Part shown: piece by piece, positions 41,936 through 52,370 of the stretch | Position numbering within the stretch: the stretch's first letter is position 1 | Layout of the letters: each line of letters starts with the position of its first letter | Assembly (NCBI RefSeq): GCF_029633865.1 | Contig: NC_079212.1 | Coordinates: 81,188,672 to 81,252,671, forward strand | Direction: 5' to 3' | From: Lampris incognitus | Taxonomy: Eukaryota > Chordata > Actinopteri > Lampriformes > Lampridae | DNA length: 64,000 nt | Program-made: the position numbers and the translations under genes | Notes under the pieces: model-generated | The model's database searches: none | Seen by the model: only the letters and a program-made list of their open reading frames with translations | Told to the model about the DNA's origin: nothing

Positions 41936-44900
41936 TTAGTGTCTCACTGGAGGCTTAAGCAGCCTGCCATAACGGCTGCGCTGTCCCTCAGCCGAAACAG
42001 TAGGTGAAACACAGTCCAAAGCCGGCTGAGAAGCAGAACGCTGAACCCGTGAAGACACTGCCGGGGTCCTGGAAGGAAGACGACCCCGACGGGGAACCTG
42101 GGCCGGAAACACAACTTCGCCTGCCACCCTGTGCGCCGGTTTAAGCCTATCAAGCGTGACACGCTCCCTACGCCCACCCATATCTAGCACAAAACCCTTA
42201 GGACCCGTCTCAAGAACCCGAAATGGGCCATCGTATGGGGGTTGGAGGGGCGAGCGGGGAGCATCATGCCGTACAAAAACAAAACGAGCCGACATGAGCT
42301 CCGCAGGCACGAACGGCCGCGGAAAACAGTGGTGAACGGGGCCTGGAACCCGAGTGCTGTCGGACAAAAAAGGATAAACGGCCGGACGGGGTCGAGGAGC
42401 GGAACTCCCACGCAAAAATTCCTCAGGGACGCGGAGCGGCTGACCGAGCACCAGCTCAGCGGGTGACGCATCGAGGTCCTCCTTAGGAGCCGAATGCAAC
42501 CCGAGCATAACCCAAGGTAAACGATCCACCCAGTTACCATGCGAGAGCGCAGCGCGCAGCGCTGCCTTGAGCGACCGGTGAAAACGTTCACACAACCCGT
42601 TAGCCTGAGGGTGATACGCGGTAGTGCGGTGTACCTGCACACCCAAGGATCGCGCAAGCGCCGACCAGAGCTCTGACACGAACTGGGGGGCCCTGTCTGA
42701 GGTGATATCTGACGGAGCGCCGAAACGGGCGACCCAGGAGGAAAGAAAAGCGCGTGCAACATCCGAGGATGTTGTGGAGGACAAAGGGACAGCCTCTGGC
42801 CACCTGGTGGTCCGATCTACCAATGTGAGCAGGTGCGTAAAACCCTGTGAAGAAGGTAAAGGGCCCACCAGGTCCACATGCACGTGGTCGAAACGTCTGG
42901 CCGGGATCGGAAACGGTTCGAGGGGCGATTTAGTGTGCTGGTGGACCTTAGCGCGCTGGCACGCTACACATGCAGCTGCCCACCCCTTGACGTCCTTGCG
43001 GAGGCCAGGCCAAACGAACTTGGAACCGACCAACTTCACCGACGCCCGAACTCCAGGGTGCGAGAGGGAGTGAATCGAATCGAAAACTCGACGGCGCCAG
43101 GCCACTGGAACAACGGGGCGGGGACGGCCGGTGAAGACATCGCAGAGGAGGGCAGGACTGCCTTCCTGCATCACAGCGTCCTCTCGCTTGAGACCGGTAT
43201 GCGTTGACCTAAGGGCAAGGTCGCTGGGCTGGTCGGCAGCCATAGCGGAGAAATCCACACCGAGGTGCACAGGACACACAAGCACACGCGACAGACAATC
43301 AGCAACAGGGTTGGATTTCCCAGCCACATGCTGAATGTCCGTTGTGAACTCGGAGATCGCCGCTAGGTGGCGCTGTTGACGAGCAGACCATGGCTCAGTC
43401 ACCCTGGACATGGCAAAAGTCAGCGGCTTATGATCCACATAAGCCGTGAATGGGCGACCCTCCAGCAGGAAGCGGAAATGCCGGGTTGCAAGGTGCAGTG
43501 CCAGCAACTCCCGGTCAAAAACGCTGTACTTGCGCTCGCTATCTCGCAGTTTGCGGCTAAAAAATGCGAGTGGCTGCCACGCATTCGCCACACGCTGTTC
43601 AACCACAGCCCCCACAGCTATGTCAGACGCATCGGTTTTTAAAGCTATGGACGCCGTGGGTGTGGGATGGGCGAGGAGGGCAGTGTTAGCCAGGGCGCAC
43701 TTAGCTCCGTCAAAGGCCTGGACCCGTTCGGGAGTCCAGTCGACAGGGTCGTTAGCCTTCTTAAGCCGAAGGGCTTCGTAAAGTGGCTGAAGGAGGTGGG
43801 CAACGCGAGGGAGGAAACGGTTATAGAAATTCACCATGCCTAAGAATTCCTGCAATGCCTTAACAGAGACTGGGCGAGGAAATTCCGCCACCGCTTGCAC
43901 CTTAGAAGGCAACGGGAACGCGCCTTGCGGCGAAATGCGGTGACCCAAGAAGTCAATCACCGGCAGTCCAAACTGACACTTGGCCGGGTTGACTATCAGG
44001 CCGTGTTCGTCCAGATGACGGAAAACCTGTTTCAGGTGCGCCAGGTGCTCTTCAGCTGACGGACTGGCCACTAATATGTCGTCGAGATAAACGAACACGA
44101 AAGCAAGGTCACGCAACACCGAGTCCATCAGCCTCTGAAAGGTTTGCGCTGCCCCCTTCAAGCCAAAAGGCATGCGCATGAACTCAAAAAGCCCAAATGG
44201 GGTGATCACTGCTGTCTTGGGCACGTCCTCTGCGCGCACGGGAACCTGATGATAGCCGCGCACCAGGTCCATCTTAGAGAAAATAGTGGTACCTGCCAGG
44301 CGTATGGAAAAGTCCTGTATGTGTGTGATGGGATAGCGGCCATTGGCGGTGACGTTGTTCAGGCGGCGAAAATCGCCGCAAGGCCGCCACGACCCATCCG
44401 CCTTGGGCATCATGTGAAGCGGCGAGGCCCACGGGCTGTCGGAACGCCTCACTATACCCAGATGCTCCATGATGGCGAACTCCTCCTTAGCTGTAGCCAA
44501 TTTTACCGTGTCGAGGCGCCGCGCGCGCGCAAAAACTGGCGGTCCCACCGTGGGAATGAAATGTTCTACCCCGTGTTTAGTAACCGCGGTGGAAAAGGCA
44601 GGTGTAGTCACCGATGGAAAATCCGCCAGAAAACGCTGAAAAACATCCCCTAATGCTAAAAAGTTAGTGTGTGTTAACGGCCCGGCTCCCCCTGTCTCGC
44701 ACGGAACAGTGGCGAAAGACACAGCATCAATTAAACGGCGGTTTGCAACATCAACCAGCAGACCATTAGCACACAGAAAATCCGCGCCGATAATAGGAAC
44801 AGTAATGGCGGCGACTACAAAGTCCCACTCAAAATGGCGCCCGTGGAAGCAAACAGTCACCAACCTTGTGCCAAACGTCGCAATGGACGAACCGTTAGCT

Positions 44901-45055
44901 GCACTTAACTGTGGGCCGCCGCCTTCGGCCGACCTGTCTGTCTTAGCAGGAGGGAGTAGGCTCTTTGCGAGCCTGAGTCCACCAGAAACCGTCTTCCTGA
45001 CATCGTGCCCTTAATGAAGAGCAGCTCACTACGTCCACCAGCGCCCACAGCTGCT
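41936..45055 (-). pseudogene. pol: Pol of element E, frameshift in protease
   Basis: Protease starts near 45050 with VDSGSQ. The frame is shifted by one base near 44970 and then stays open for 975 aa (44863-41936). RT has [19 protein letters not shown] and YLDDILVAS. RNase H has [11 protein letters not shown] and VDHKPL. Integrase has its zinc finger ([11 protein letters not shown] to CVACQRAK), DDE residues ([23 protein letters not shown]) and a GPFRVL module. It is closely similar to Pol of A along its whole length. All catalytic residues are present, so the protease frameshift is the only defect I see. Confidence 0.87.
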
Positions 45056-45791
45056 ACTGAGCGCTGGCCCTGGAGTTTTCCGGCACCTCAAACTTGCACG
45101 GAGGGACGCAGCGCCTCGCCTTGCCGCCGAACCGCTGGTGGAAGAAACAGAGGCCTCTCCCGCGCCGTCTCCGGGCAGTCACTCCGGCCACCGACGCCGG
45201 CTGCAGAGGCTCCGATGCCACACTCTGCACAGAGAACCGTCTGGTAGCTAGCAGGGCCCGATCGGCCTCCTCAGCCAAACCTTGGCAGTCACCAGCGGCC
45301 AGACACGGGGAGTTAGCCAAAGCCGCGCGCACAGGAGATGGAAGCTGGCGCAGGAAAACGTGCGGGAAAAGGAATCCATCTTCGTCCGAGCCTAGCAGCG
45401 ACAGCATATTGTCCATGAGATCCACAGCCGTCCCGTCGCCCAAACCGGATAGGGAAAGGATTCTATCTGCCCTCTCTGCGGCAGATAGGCTGTACCTCCG
45501 GAGCAGAAGATGTTTGAGGGCGACGTATTTATCGTGTTGCGGAGGGGCGCGCAACAGCTGCATGGCCCGGCGTGTGGACTGCTGGTCCAGCGCAGCGACG
45601 ACCAAATAGTATCTGGAGTCGTCCGCGGAGATTCCACGCAAGTGGAACAGCGCCTCGACATGCTGGAACCACGAGGCCGGGTCGCTCTGCCAGAACTCTG
45701 GGAGCTTCACAGCCGCGGCGAGAATGGCCGGCTGTGAGAGTTGGGACGGCGTGGCCGAAGTGGATTCACACTCCTCTTCTGCTCCAAACAT
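45054..45791 (-). CDS. gag: Gag of element E
   Basis: 246 aa from ATG at 45791, uninterrupted. Capsid-like domain (KLPEFWQSDPASWFQHVEALF) parallels Gag of A. It ends with a cysteine/histidine motif (CFFHQRFGGKARRCVPPC) in place of a classic zinc knuckle, as in A. The first 16 residues are acidic. Confidence 0.85.
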   Translation of the reverse strand: MFGAEEECESTSATPSQLSQPAILAAAVKLPEFWQSDPASWFQHVEALFHLRGISADDSRYYLVVAALDQQSTRRAMQLLRAPPQHDKYVALKHLLLRRYSLSAAERADRILSLSGLGDGTAVDLMDNMLSLLGSDEDGFLFPHVFLRQLPSPVRAALANSPCLAAGDCQGLAEEADRALLATRRFSVQSVASEPLQPASVAGVTARRRRGRGLCFFHQRFGGKARRCVPPCKFEVPENSRASAQ

Positions 45792-45799
45792 GTCCAATT

Positions 45800-45811
45800 C
45801 GGGGTCACCAA
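45800..45811 (-). promoter_or_regulatory. Primer binding site of E, tRNA-Trp type
   Basis: TGGTGACCCCGA on the minus strand, within one base of the 5' LTR. It is the complement of the last 12 nt of tRNA-Trp. Confidence 0.75.
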
Positions 45812-45986
45812 TGTGGCAGGATGAGGAAAAACACAGGAGACCAAGGCGAGTTTGATGTTTATTCCTCAACTCCAAAAAAGCAACTGCAGCAGGAACAACC
45901 CTGCACCGGCAAGCCCGGGAACGTAAACCACGCCCCCAGCTCACAGTCCTGCTGGGTGAGAGGCATAGCCCCTAGTGTCCGCCACA
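45812..45986 (-). repeat. 5' LTR of E
   Basis: 175 bp, TGTGGC...GCCACA. One base differs from the 3' LTR. Confidence 0.9.
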
Positions 45987-45990
45987 ATAT

Positions 45991-46440
45991 TATCAGTTGA
46001 GTATGATCATTTTAAGTTGTCTAATTGTAAGCTTATTTGATCAAATAGTCTTCTGTTTTCTGTGCTATTGTTGTAGCCATAAACATTAATCAGGATGAAT
46101 TTTAATTCATCTATGTTTAGGGTAAGAATCAACCAGTGGCCATGTTCATCTGCCTTGTGGGATATAACCTGACCTCTGAAATTTTTTAGGAGGATGGCAA
46201 CCCCTGCTGATCTTGAAGTGCAATGGCTGAAGAAAGCATCATCTCCCCATTGTTTAGACCAAAATAAAGTATCCTCAATCTTGGAGTGAGTTTCTTGGAG
46301 AAAAACAACATTTGCATTTTTCCCTTTACAGAATAAGTAGAAGCTTTTCCTTTTTGTCATGTCTCTTAGACCCCTTGCATTAACAGAAATGAGAGATATA
46401 TAATTTTTTAGACTAAATATAGAACACAAAAAACACAGAG
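45991..46440 (-). pseudogene. LINE ORF2 N-terminus: apurinic endonuclease
   Basis: 46429-46007 encodes the start of the endonuclease, with VNARGL and LQETHS (the catalytic glutamate) and a later LINVYG motif. Element E cuts it just before the VGGDLN motif, which continues at 36933. In LINEs this nuclease nicks the target DNA. Confidence 0.83.
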
Positions 46441-46580
46441 ATAATTAGCTGAACTGTTAAAGAACAAGAAAAATGGTTTATCTGCTAGTAGTTACTGAAC
46501 TTTGTGTAACAAAACCCTAAGCATTTTTTTCTATTTATAACTCACTTGTTTTAGGAATCAACATTCCAGGTTATTTAGGT

Positions 46581-47550
46581 CTATGGTGTGACTCTCTGAC
46601 CGTTAATGAACGCATATGGGCCACGGAAAAAAGTCTTCAGACCTGCCCTCCTTGCTTGCTCAACTTTCGGCCAAACAGCTTGCCGTGCCTGCCTGTCTTC
46701 TTTGGTGAGATCTTCTGCGAAGCGGACGTTGAGATTCTTGCAGACTGGGTGAAGTTTGGTGGTTCGCCAGAGTTCATCCCTGTAGAGCCGTCCATTGAAC
46801 TGCATGATGATCTGACGAGGGCGGCTGTTGTTGTTCGGCCCCAGACGGTGCACAGAGTCCAGGATGAGATCCATCTTCTCCTTCCAGTGTGGAACAATCT
46901 TCCCGATGATTTCAGCGACGAGCTGTCGTGTATTCTCCTCCTTTTCTTCTTTCAGGCCGTTAAGTCTTAAGTTCCATCTTCTCTTGTAGCGCTCCAGTTC
47001 TGCAGCTCTCTTTTCCACCTCTGTAGCTCTTTTTTCCAGCTCTGCGTTCTTCACACGGAGTTGTTTTATTTCTTCATCCAACTCTTTGTTTTTAACCTTG
47101 CACTCTTTGATTTCGGCTGAGTTAAACTCGACCGCTTTTGTGATGTTAGCAATGGTCAGTGTGTTTTGTTTCAACTCTGTCTTGAAATCCTCCATCATGT
47201 TGCGGAGAGTACTGATGGCAGCTAAGATAGCAGCATTCGAGGAATCCTCGGTATGGGCTCCAGCAGTTGTGGCCTCGTCTCCTTTTTGTTTTTTTCTGAG
47301 GACCTGGCAGCTTAGCAGGAGATGTAAGGGTGTTGTCTGAGGACCTGGCGGCTTAGCAGGAGATGTAAGGGTGTTTTCCTGAGGACCTGGTGGCTTAGCA
47401 GGAGGTGTAAGGGTGTTCTCCTGAGGACCTGGCGGCTTAGCAGGAGGTGTAAGGGTGTTTTTTTGCCTTTGGCGTTTGTCTCCATGTTCTCTGGACCGCA
47501 GTAGTCGTGCATTTGGAGAGCCTTTAGCTTCGCGTTAGCTTTAGCCATTT
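46581..47550 (-). pseudogene. LINE ORF1
   Basis: 47198-46581 (205 aa) has a long coiled coil with many K/E heptads (about residues 30-75), then an RNA-binding region (RRWNLRLNGLKE to NGRLYRDELW) and a C-terminal domain, the layout of L1-type ORF1 proteins that coat LINE RNA. The probable start lies further upstream, near 47548 (MAKANAKLK), separated by a repeat array whose first unit is one base short, plus an A-run. These shift the N-terminus out of frame. Confidence 0.8.
47296..47462 (-). repeat. Minisatellite of four 42-bp units in LINE ORF1
   Basis: Units start at 47296, 47337, 47379 and 47421. The first is 41 bp, the others 42 bp. One minus-strand frame reads as a proline-rich 14-residue repeat (NTLTPPAKPPGPQE), which looks more protein-like than the frame now joined to the N-terminus. 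Confidence 0.9.
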
Positions 47551-47732
47551 TTAGTTTAGCGTGTGCTTTAGAAAATGACCGAAATGACCTACTCAGTTCT
47601 AAGAGCGACTCCGATAGATTCGAACGCAAACAGAGAAAGTTTCCTGTGAGTTTTTTGTCCAAGTTTGTCGGTTTCAGGGTTTGTTACGTGAGCTGTTTAT
47701 GCCGCGTCCGCTCCCTCCGCCATCTTGCCGCT

Positions 47733-48021
47733 TCCCGTGTTACCTCCGGCTTGGTCGGGCTTCCCTACAGACACAATTGGCTGTGTCTGCGGGAAGCCGG
47801 ATATGGTTAAGTGTCCTGATCGTTGCAGTAGCGCCTCCTCTGGTTGGTCGGGGCGCCTGTTCGTGGGGAAGGGGAACTGGGGGTAATAACGTGATCCTCC
47901 CACGCGTTACACCCCCCTGGTGAAACTCATCACTGTCAGGTGAAAAGAAGCGGCTCGTGACTCCGCATGTACCGGAGGAGGCAATGCAGCCCTACCCGAT
48001 TCGGCAGAGGGGGTGGAGCAG
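47733..48021 (+). repeat. tRNA-derived SINE, 3' part
   Basis: Continues the SINE from 3349, sharing its first 20 bases with it. It matches 52910-53195 through to a G-rich stretch, then loses similarity at 48021, so the tail of this copy is missing or diverged. Confidence 0.8.
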
Positions 48022-49833
48022 CCTGTTCCATGTGTTATGTTACCATTCCAACTGCATGTGTACGATTGGTAGCTTCGTCAAAATTTATGAATAGCAGGGA
48101 ATAGCATTCATTGCTTTGAACGAATTTTCTCACCAAGAAAAGTACAATTTGATCGAAGTTGCTGCAATTAAAAACGACCGTTTGCACAATTCTGGAAACA
48201 CAGAGGAAATTAAAATTAATATTCCTCATCATGCCACACACTGCTGAGAAACTACTGCTTTAATTACAGTTAGCTAGCGAGCGAGTTAGTTAACAAGATA
48301 GCAGCAGACTAAACTTAGTTCTGAGGTAATTACTTTAAGTAAACCAATAATGACACTTAACTACGGTGTATATTATGTTAGAACAAAATCCATGACCAAA
48401 GCTATACACAAACAAACTTTTGGGTATCGCTTAAGTGCAAAACACGACTGCTCTGGTGTTCCCCCTTCTGCAGGTCTGTATGAGTACTGTCAGGAGGAGG
48501 AATCATTTGAACCTGCAAATAAGTGTAGCCCGTGGAATTAGATACCACACAGGACACAATTACTTCCGGGGTTCTTGTAGCTTTAATTTTATTGTTTGAA
48601 CCTTCGAATGCAGATCGTTTTACTGAGTGCATACATTCCTGTGTCTTTCGAGCAAACAGATCATAAATGTTCACAGATGTGGCAAGTTTGACAGAAAAGA
48701 TTTTAAAAAAGGGAAATAATAAATACAAAATACGGTGCAAAATACGGTGCAAAATACGGTGCAAAATACGGCAGTGGACTATGTACGTTAAACAGGGTTT
48801 AACAAAGACATGTGGAACTTCCTGAAGATCGCGCAACTTCTCACTCTGTCAGTTACCTTTAAACAGAATTAAAATGCATATAAAACCTTTACATCCCAAA
48901 TACAATGGCATGGTGTGGCTTTATTCACGCCAACATTACCTTGTCATGCCTGCAATGGCGAACAGCGGTCGACGGCTCGCGCCCAAAATCACCGAACATC
49001 AACTCCAGTAGCGTCTAAATCAAACCATCTTGTCAAATTACCGACATACAATATTGTTTGGAATAATGTTACAGGTATATTTCACAAGATATTTACCCTT
49101 ACTTACTACGGAGTCAGAGCACTGTCACACCGCAATCTTCAGGCGCTCCACACAAGAAAAAAAAGAAAGAATACCCAAGATGCACTTGGATAACTTGCAC
49201 GGAGTTACAATAAAAGTCCGCCACTGCCACCTACTGGTCAAAACGTGCAATGACAACCAAAACTATAAAAATACACTCACAATCTGCCTCACAATTTAAA
49301 TACATCAAATGACATTTTACATGGCTTGACAGTGTAACAATTACATATATTAACAGTTAAACTATACTAAACTTAAGTGGAAAATCATTTAACATATTTA
49401 ACAGATTTACCACCCGGCTACATAAGAATATATTACTGGAGAGGGAGGCTGTGATTAAAGAGTTCAGGAGGTTATTATGGTACTTCTTTTAGTTATATAG
49501 TTTTGATAGCTGAGAATCTCAAGGGCAGAAAAATATACCGGTTCATACAATCGAATCTAAGTAATGGCGAATAGAGAGCGAAAGATGGCAGTAATGCAAC
49601 AAGCGCTCTAGATGCCAACTGCTGTTAAACCCAGAAGAAGAACTCGGTTTCCCACTTCCGTAGCTGGTCATCGAGAAATGACGTTATACTGTCAAACTTG
49701 ATACCCGTTTTGTGATATTTATTTTCTAATTTGGTGTTACAAAACAGTGAGTGATTAGTAAAATGTGTAAGGTTCATTGAATGCAATGTTAGCCCGGCCG
49801 TTTTCGCAAGTTAAATGAAATTTAGCTAAAGTA
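48022..49833. other. Intergenic DNA upstream of stx16
   Basis: No coding sequence or RNA gene that I can support. The longest open stretches have no recognisable motif. It contains the 12-bp tandem repeat at 48726-48771. The last 200 bp hold the likely stx16 promoter, including an ETS-like cttccg near 49657, but no clear TATA box. Confidence 0.5.
48726..48771. repeat. 12-bp tandem repeat, nearly four units
   Basis: Units of caaaatacggtg repeated without change. No function seen. Confidence 0.85.
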
Positions 49834-49933
49834 GCATCAGCGCCGTACAATCAGCACTGAAGGTGCGCTAGCCACAGTTTGGCAGTCGGTAAAATTCGTT
49901 GATAGGTTCGTTGACATATTCACCTCGCTAGTC

Positions 49934-50065
49934 ATGGCAACTAGGCGTCTGACCGATGCCTTCTTGTTAATGCGGAACAATGCAATCCAAAACCGGCAGA
50001 TATTGGCAGAGCAAGTGAGTACATATGACTCCCGTCGTACTCTAAATACACGTAGCAATGCTGCG
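49934..50065 (+). CDS. stx16: Syntaxin-16, first coding exon
   Basis: The 44 codons begin [12 protein letters not shown] and contain NRQILAEQV, matching the N-terminus of vertebrate syntaxin-16 at the same length up to the exon end. Syntaxin-16 is a Qa-SNARE of the trans-Golgi network that drives fusion of endosome-derived vesicles. This N-terminal peptide is the part that binds the Sec1/Munc18 protein Vps45. The exon ends in GCG followed by GTGAGT (50066-50071), phase 0. A second equally strong GTGAGT lies in frame at 50015-50020, so a short form ending after codon 27 is possible. The Habc, SNARE and membrane domains are not in the window. Confidence 0.88.
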
Positions 50066-50071
50066 GTGAGT
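50015..50071 (+). promoter_or_regulatory. stx16: Tandem alternative 5' splice sites of stx16 exon 1
   Basis: CAA|GTGAGT at 50015 and GCG|GTGAGT at 50066, exactly 51 nt (17 codons) apart and both phase 0. Use of the first would drop residues 28-44. Human syntaxin-16 isoforms are known to vary in this part of the protein. Confidence 0.7.
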
Positions 50072-51640
50072 TGTCTGAATCGTTTTGATATTTTATTGTG
50101 CATTATTTCATGTAGCCAGTATCAGCACTATATTTCATAGCTTAAAGTAAGTGCATGCAAACCCGTTAATTGTAATTGCCCATTCCACCGTAGTTACTGT
50201 TACTATGCTGTTTAATTCTGTGATGACGTAGTGTGATTGTTGCAGTATGTGTGTTTGAGTGCTAGTGCTTGTGGTGGATGGATGTTTATTTTATTTATTT
50301 ATTTTTACGTAATGAACAGCACAAATATCCACCAAATATGTAAATACGAGGAAAACATCGTGGGCATTACCAGCACTATTTAATCCTTAAACCATTATTT
50401 CATCAGTGTTTACATGTTGAAGCTCTAAAATACAGCCTCTCCTTCTGTACAAATGTGGGTAATTCGTCATTCCGCGACACCTTTCGTTTATCTTGATGAA
50501 GTTCCTGCCTTGAAACGGCATCAAACCTAATGGTGACGTCAGTGATATTGGTTTTAGCCCACCAAAGACATTTTCCAAAGAATGAAAGAGGCAAACACTT
50601 GCATGGGACAGCAATCGATGTACCTTTTTTTCCCCTAAGATATTTGAATTCATGAACATGCCGAGGCTGTTGGCAAACTAATAGCACTAGCTTTTCATGT
50701 GTGTTAAAAGTAAGTAGACTCGTGCTGCAGGCCTACCTTGCCTATTGTCCGACATAGCCTGCATGGACTTTGTGAACTCTGTTATGGAAGGCAAAAATAA
50801 CGAAAATGTGTTTACACCTAAGGCAAGGTTTATTTTCCACGGTGAGGCGACCGTGTGTTCAGTATTTGATTTTTCTAATATGTAGATGGAACTCTTGGAC
50901 TGTTATGGCACCACTGTAAACTAGATGGCAGTGTCGTACATGCTACGCCATAGCATGCTGACAAGTCAGGGGCCGTAGTAAGGAATCATGTTTGCATCCT
51001 CTTGCATGCTGGTAACAATGGTAGTGAACAGAAGGTTTTGAAAGGAAATGGCTTTGCTGGAAAAAAGCTCTTGTTGGCATTATTGAGAAGGAGAACATTT
51101 TGTTGGAGAGGAGATGGTCTTTGAGACCACTTACCATGTTGAGGAAGGAAGACGGGGAGGTTTACTAAATAGGAGAGACGTGAACTGCAGGTTGAACTGA
51201 ACTGCATCAGAAACACGGAGCAGTTAAGCAGCCCTGACAAAGCTGTTGAAGTGGCCATGTAGCCCTTGTAGCCTTGACATGCAGTTACATTTTTGAGGAG
51301 GTCACTATAGGCTACAGTGAAGCTCGGACCCTACATAGCTACAGAAAATACAATCACACTGACATAAAGCGACAAATCAAAGCTAATTTCTACACATCAC
51401 GTCTAAAGACGTAATTACGTGCATAAATGTGGTTTCATGTATCAGAATCAGAAACACGTCATTTCATTTCATGCACTTCCACACATGAAATGAAATGAAA
51501 CATCATTTCCCCCAGCCCACACCAGTGCAACACAAAGACAAAAACACATATCAAAAAACTACAAGAAAACATGTTTCCAAACTAACACATATATATATTA
51601 AAAAAAAATTCACTGTCCAGGAGAACGAACACCAGCCAGG
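50072..51640. other. Probable stx16 intron 1, first part
   Basis: No second exon is recognisable. 51420-51560 contains a palindromic stretch around catttcatttcatgcac and its complement, as in common fish interspersed repeats, of which I cannot name the family. The rest shows nothing. Confidence 0.4.
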
Positions 51641-51650
51641 ATAACTGTCG

Positions 51651-52102
51651 GAACTGCCGGTCTGCTTGAGCTATCAGTTAGCTTAGCCTGCGCCGCTTCC
51701 GCGTCCTGTCAGGCTGCGGTCGGTGTTTCCTCTTCGGGCAGAGCTCTGGTCAGGGCCGTGGTCCTTGGGCCCACAAGATGCCGCAGACCAATCTCCCTCA
51801 GCCGATCCAACGCCAGCTCTCCCAGCTAGACACCGTCGACACACCTCCCTGCACTCCACATGATGACACTAAAAACACAGTCAACGCTAGGCGAGGCCGC
51901 CGCCAGACCACCCTCAGTGTTTGCGGAGCTGCTGGTCTGCATGGACTAGCAGTTAAGCTTAGCCTGCCCTGCTTCCACGTCCTGTCAGACTGCCCTTGGT
52001 GTTACCTCTTCAGGCACTGCTCCAGGCAGGGCTGTGATCCCTGGGCCCGCAGGATGCAGCAGACGAAGCTGTCCCAGCTGATCCAGTGCCAGCTCTCCCA
52101 GC
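51651..52102. repeat. Diverged tandem duplication of about 176 bp
   Basis: 51651-51826 and 51926-52102 align along their length (both hold gtcctgtcag, gggccc and cagctctcccagc) with many substitutions. A shorter pair follows at 52149-52202 and 52203-52258 (cggtactgggtg to cttcc-acac). Open frames exist, but none is shared by both copies in a convincing way. Confidence 0.75.
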
Positions 52103-52370
52103 CATGAAACGAACACAAACTTAGACGTGGACAAAGGCACTGCATGGACGGTACTGGGTGGGGCCGCTGCAAACGTGAATTTGCGCTGCCATCTTCCCAC
52201 ACCGGTACTGGGTGAGGCCACTGAAAAACGTGGATTGGCGCCACCATCTTCCTACACCGGAAGTGGGATGTACTGATGAGTGATGTAATTTTGTGTATAC
52301 ATAATTGTATTTGTTTTATAGTTTTAGTTTTATTTATCTATTTGTTTTCTGCTTTAGTGTGTTGGCTGAA

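Larger units (their letters stand above)
36934..45986 (-). mobile_element. E: Ty3/gypsy element of CsRn1 type, carrying element D
   Basis: A 175-bp LTR (TGTGGC...GCCACA) lies on each side, the left one split by D. One base differs between LTRs. The 4-bp duplication atat (36930-36933, 45987-45990) and the tRNA-Trp-type primer site place it with element A. Gag is intact, pol has one frameshift in protease. The minus-strand G-run next to the 3' LTR (complement of 41894-41904) is the polypurine tract. Confidence 0.9.
3350..47732 (-). mobile_element. L1/Tx1-like LINE on the minus strand, split by five insertions
   Basis: The insertion is flanked by a perfect 20-bp target duplication TCCCGTGTTACCTCCGGCTT (3330-3349 and 47733-47752) within a SINE. 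Its 3' end is at the left, with a short poly(A) seen as a T-run at 3350-3355 and AATAAA nearby on the minus strand. The 5' end at the right has ORF1, followed by ORF2 with an apurinic endonuclease and RT. LINE DNA is found at 3350-3990, 9164-9294, 9721-10072, 24335-24617, 34667-36933 and 45991-47732, adding to about 5.4 kb, the length of a complete element. Each gap is bounded by target duplications of a later LTR element. Confidence 0.88.

Noticed and set aside
48726..48771. CRISPR-like array
   Set aside because: Units are 12 bp and contiguous with no spacers, and the host is a eukaryote.
48402..48836. Possible host gene on the minus strand
   Set aside because: The frame runs through the tandem repeat and no motif or splice pattern supports it.
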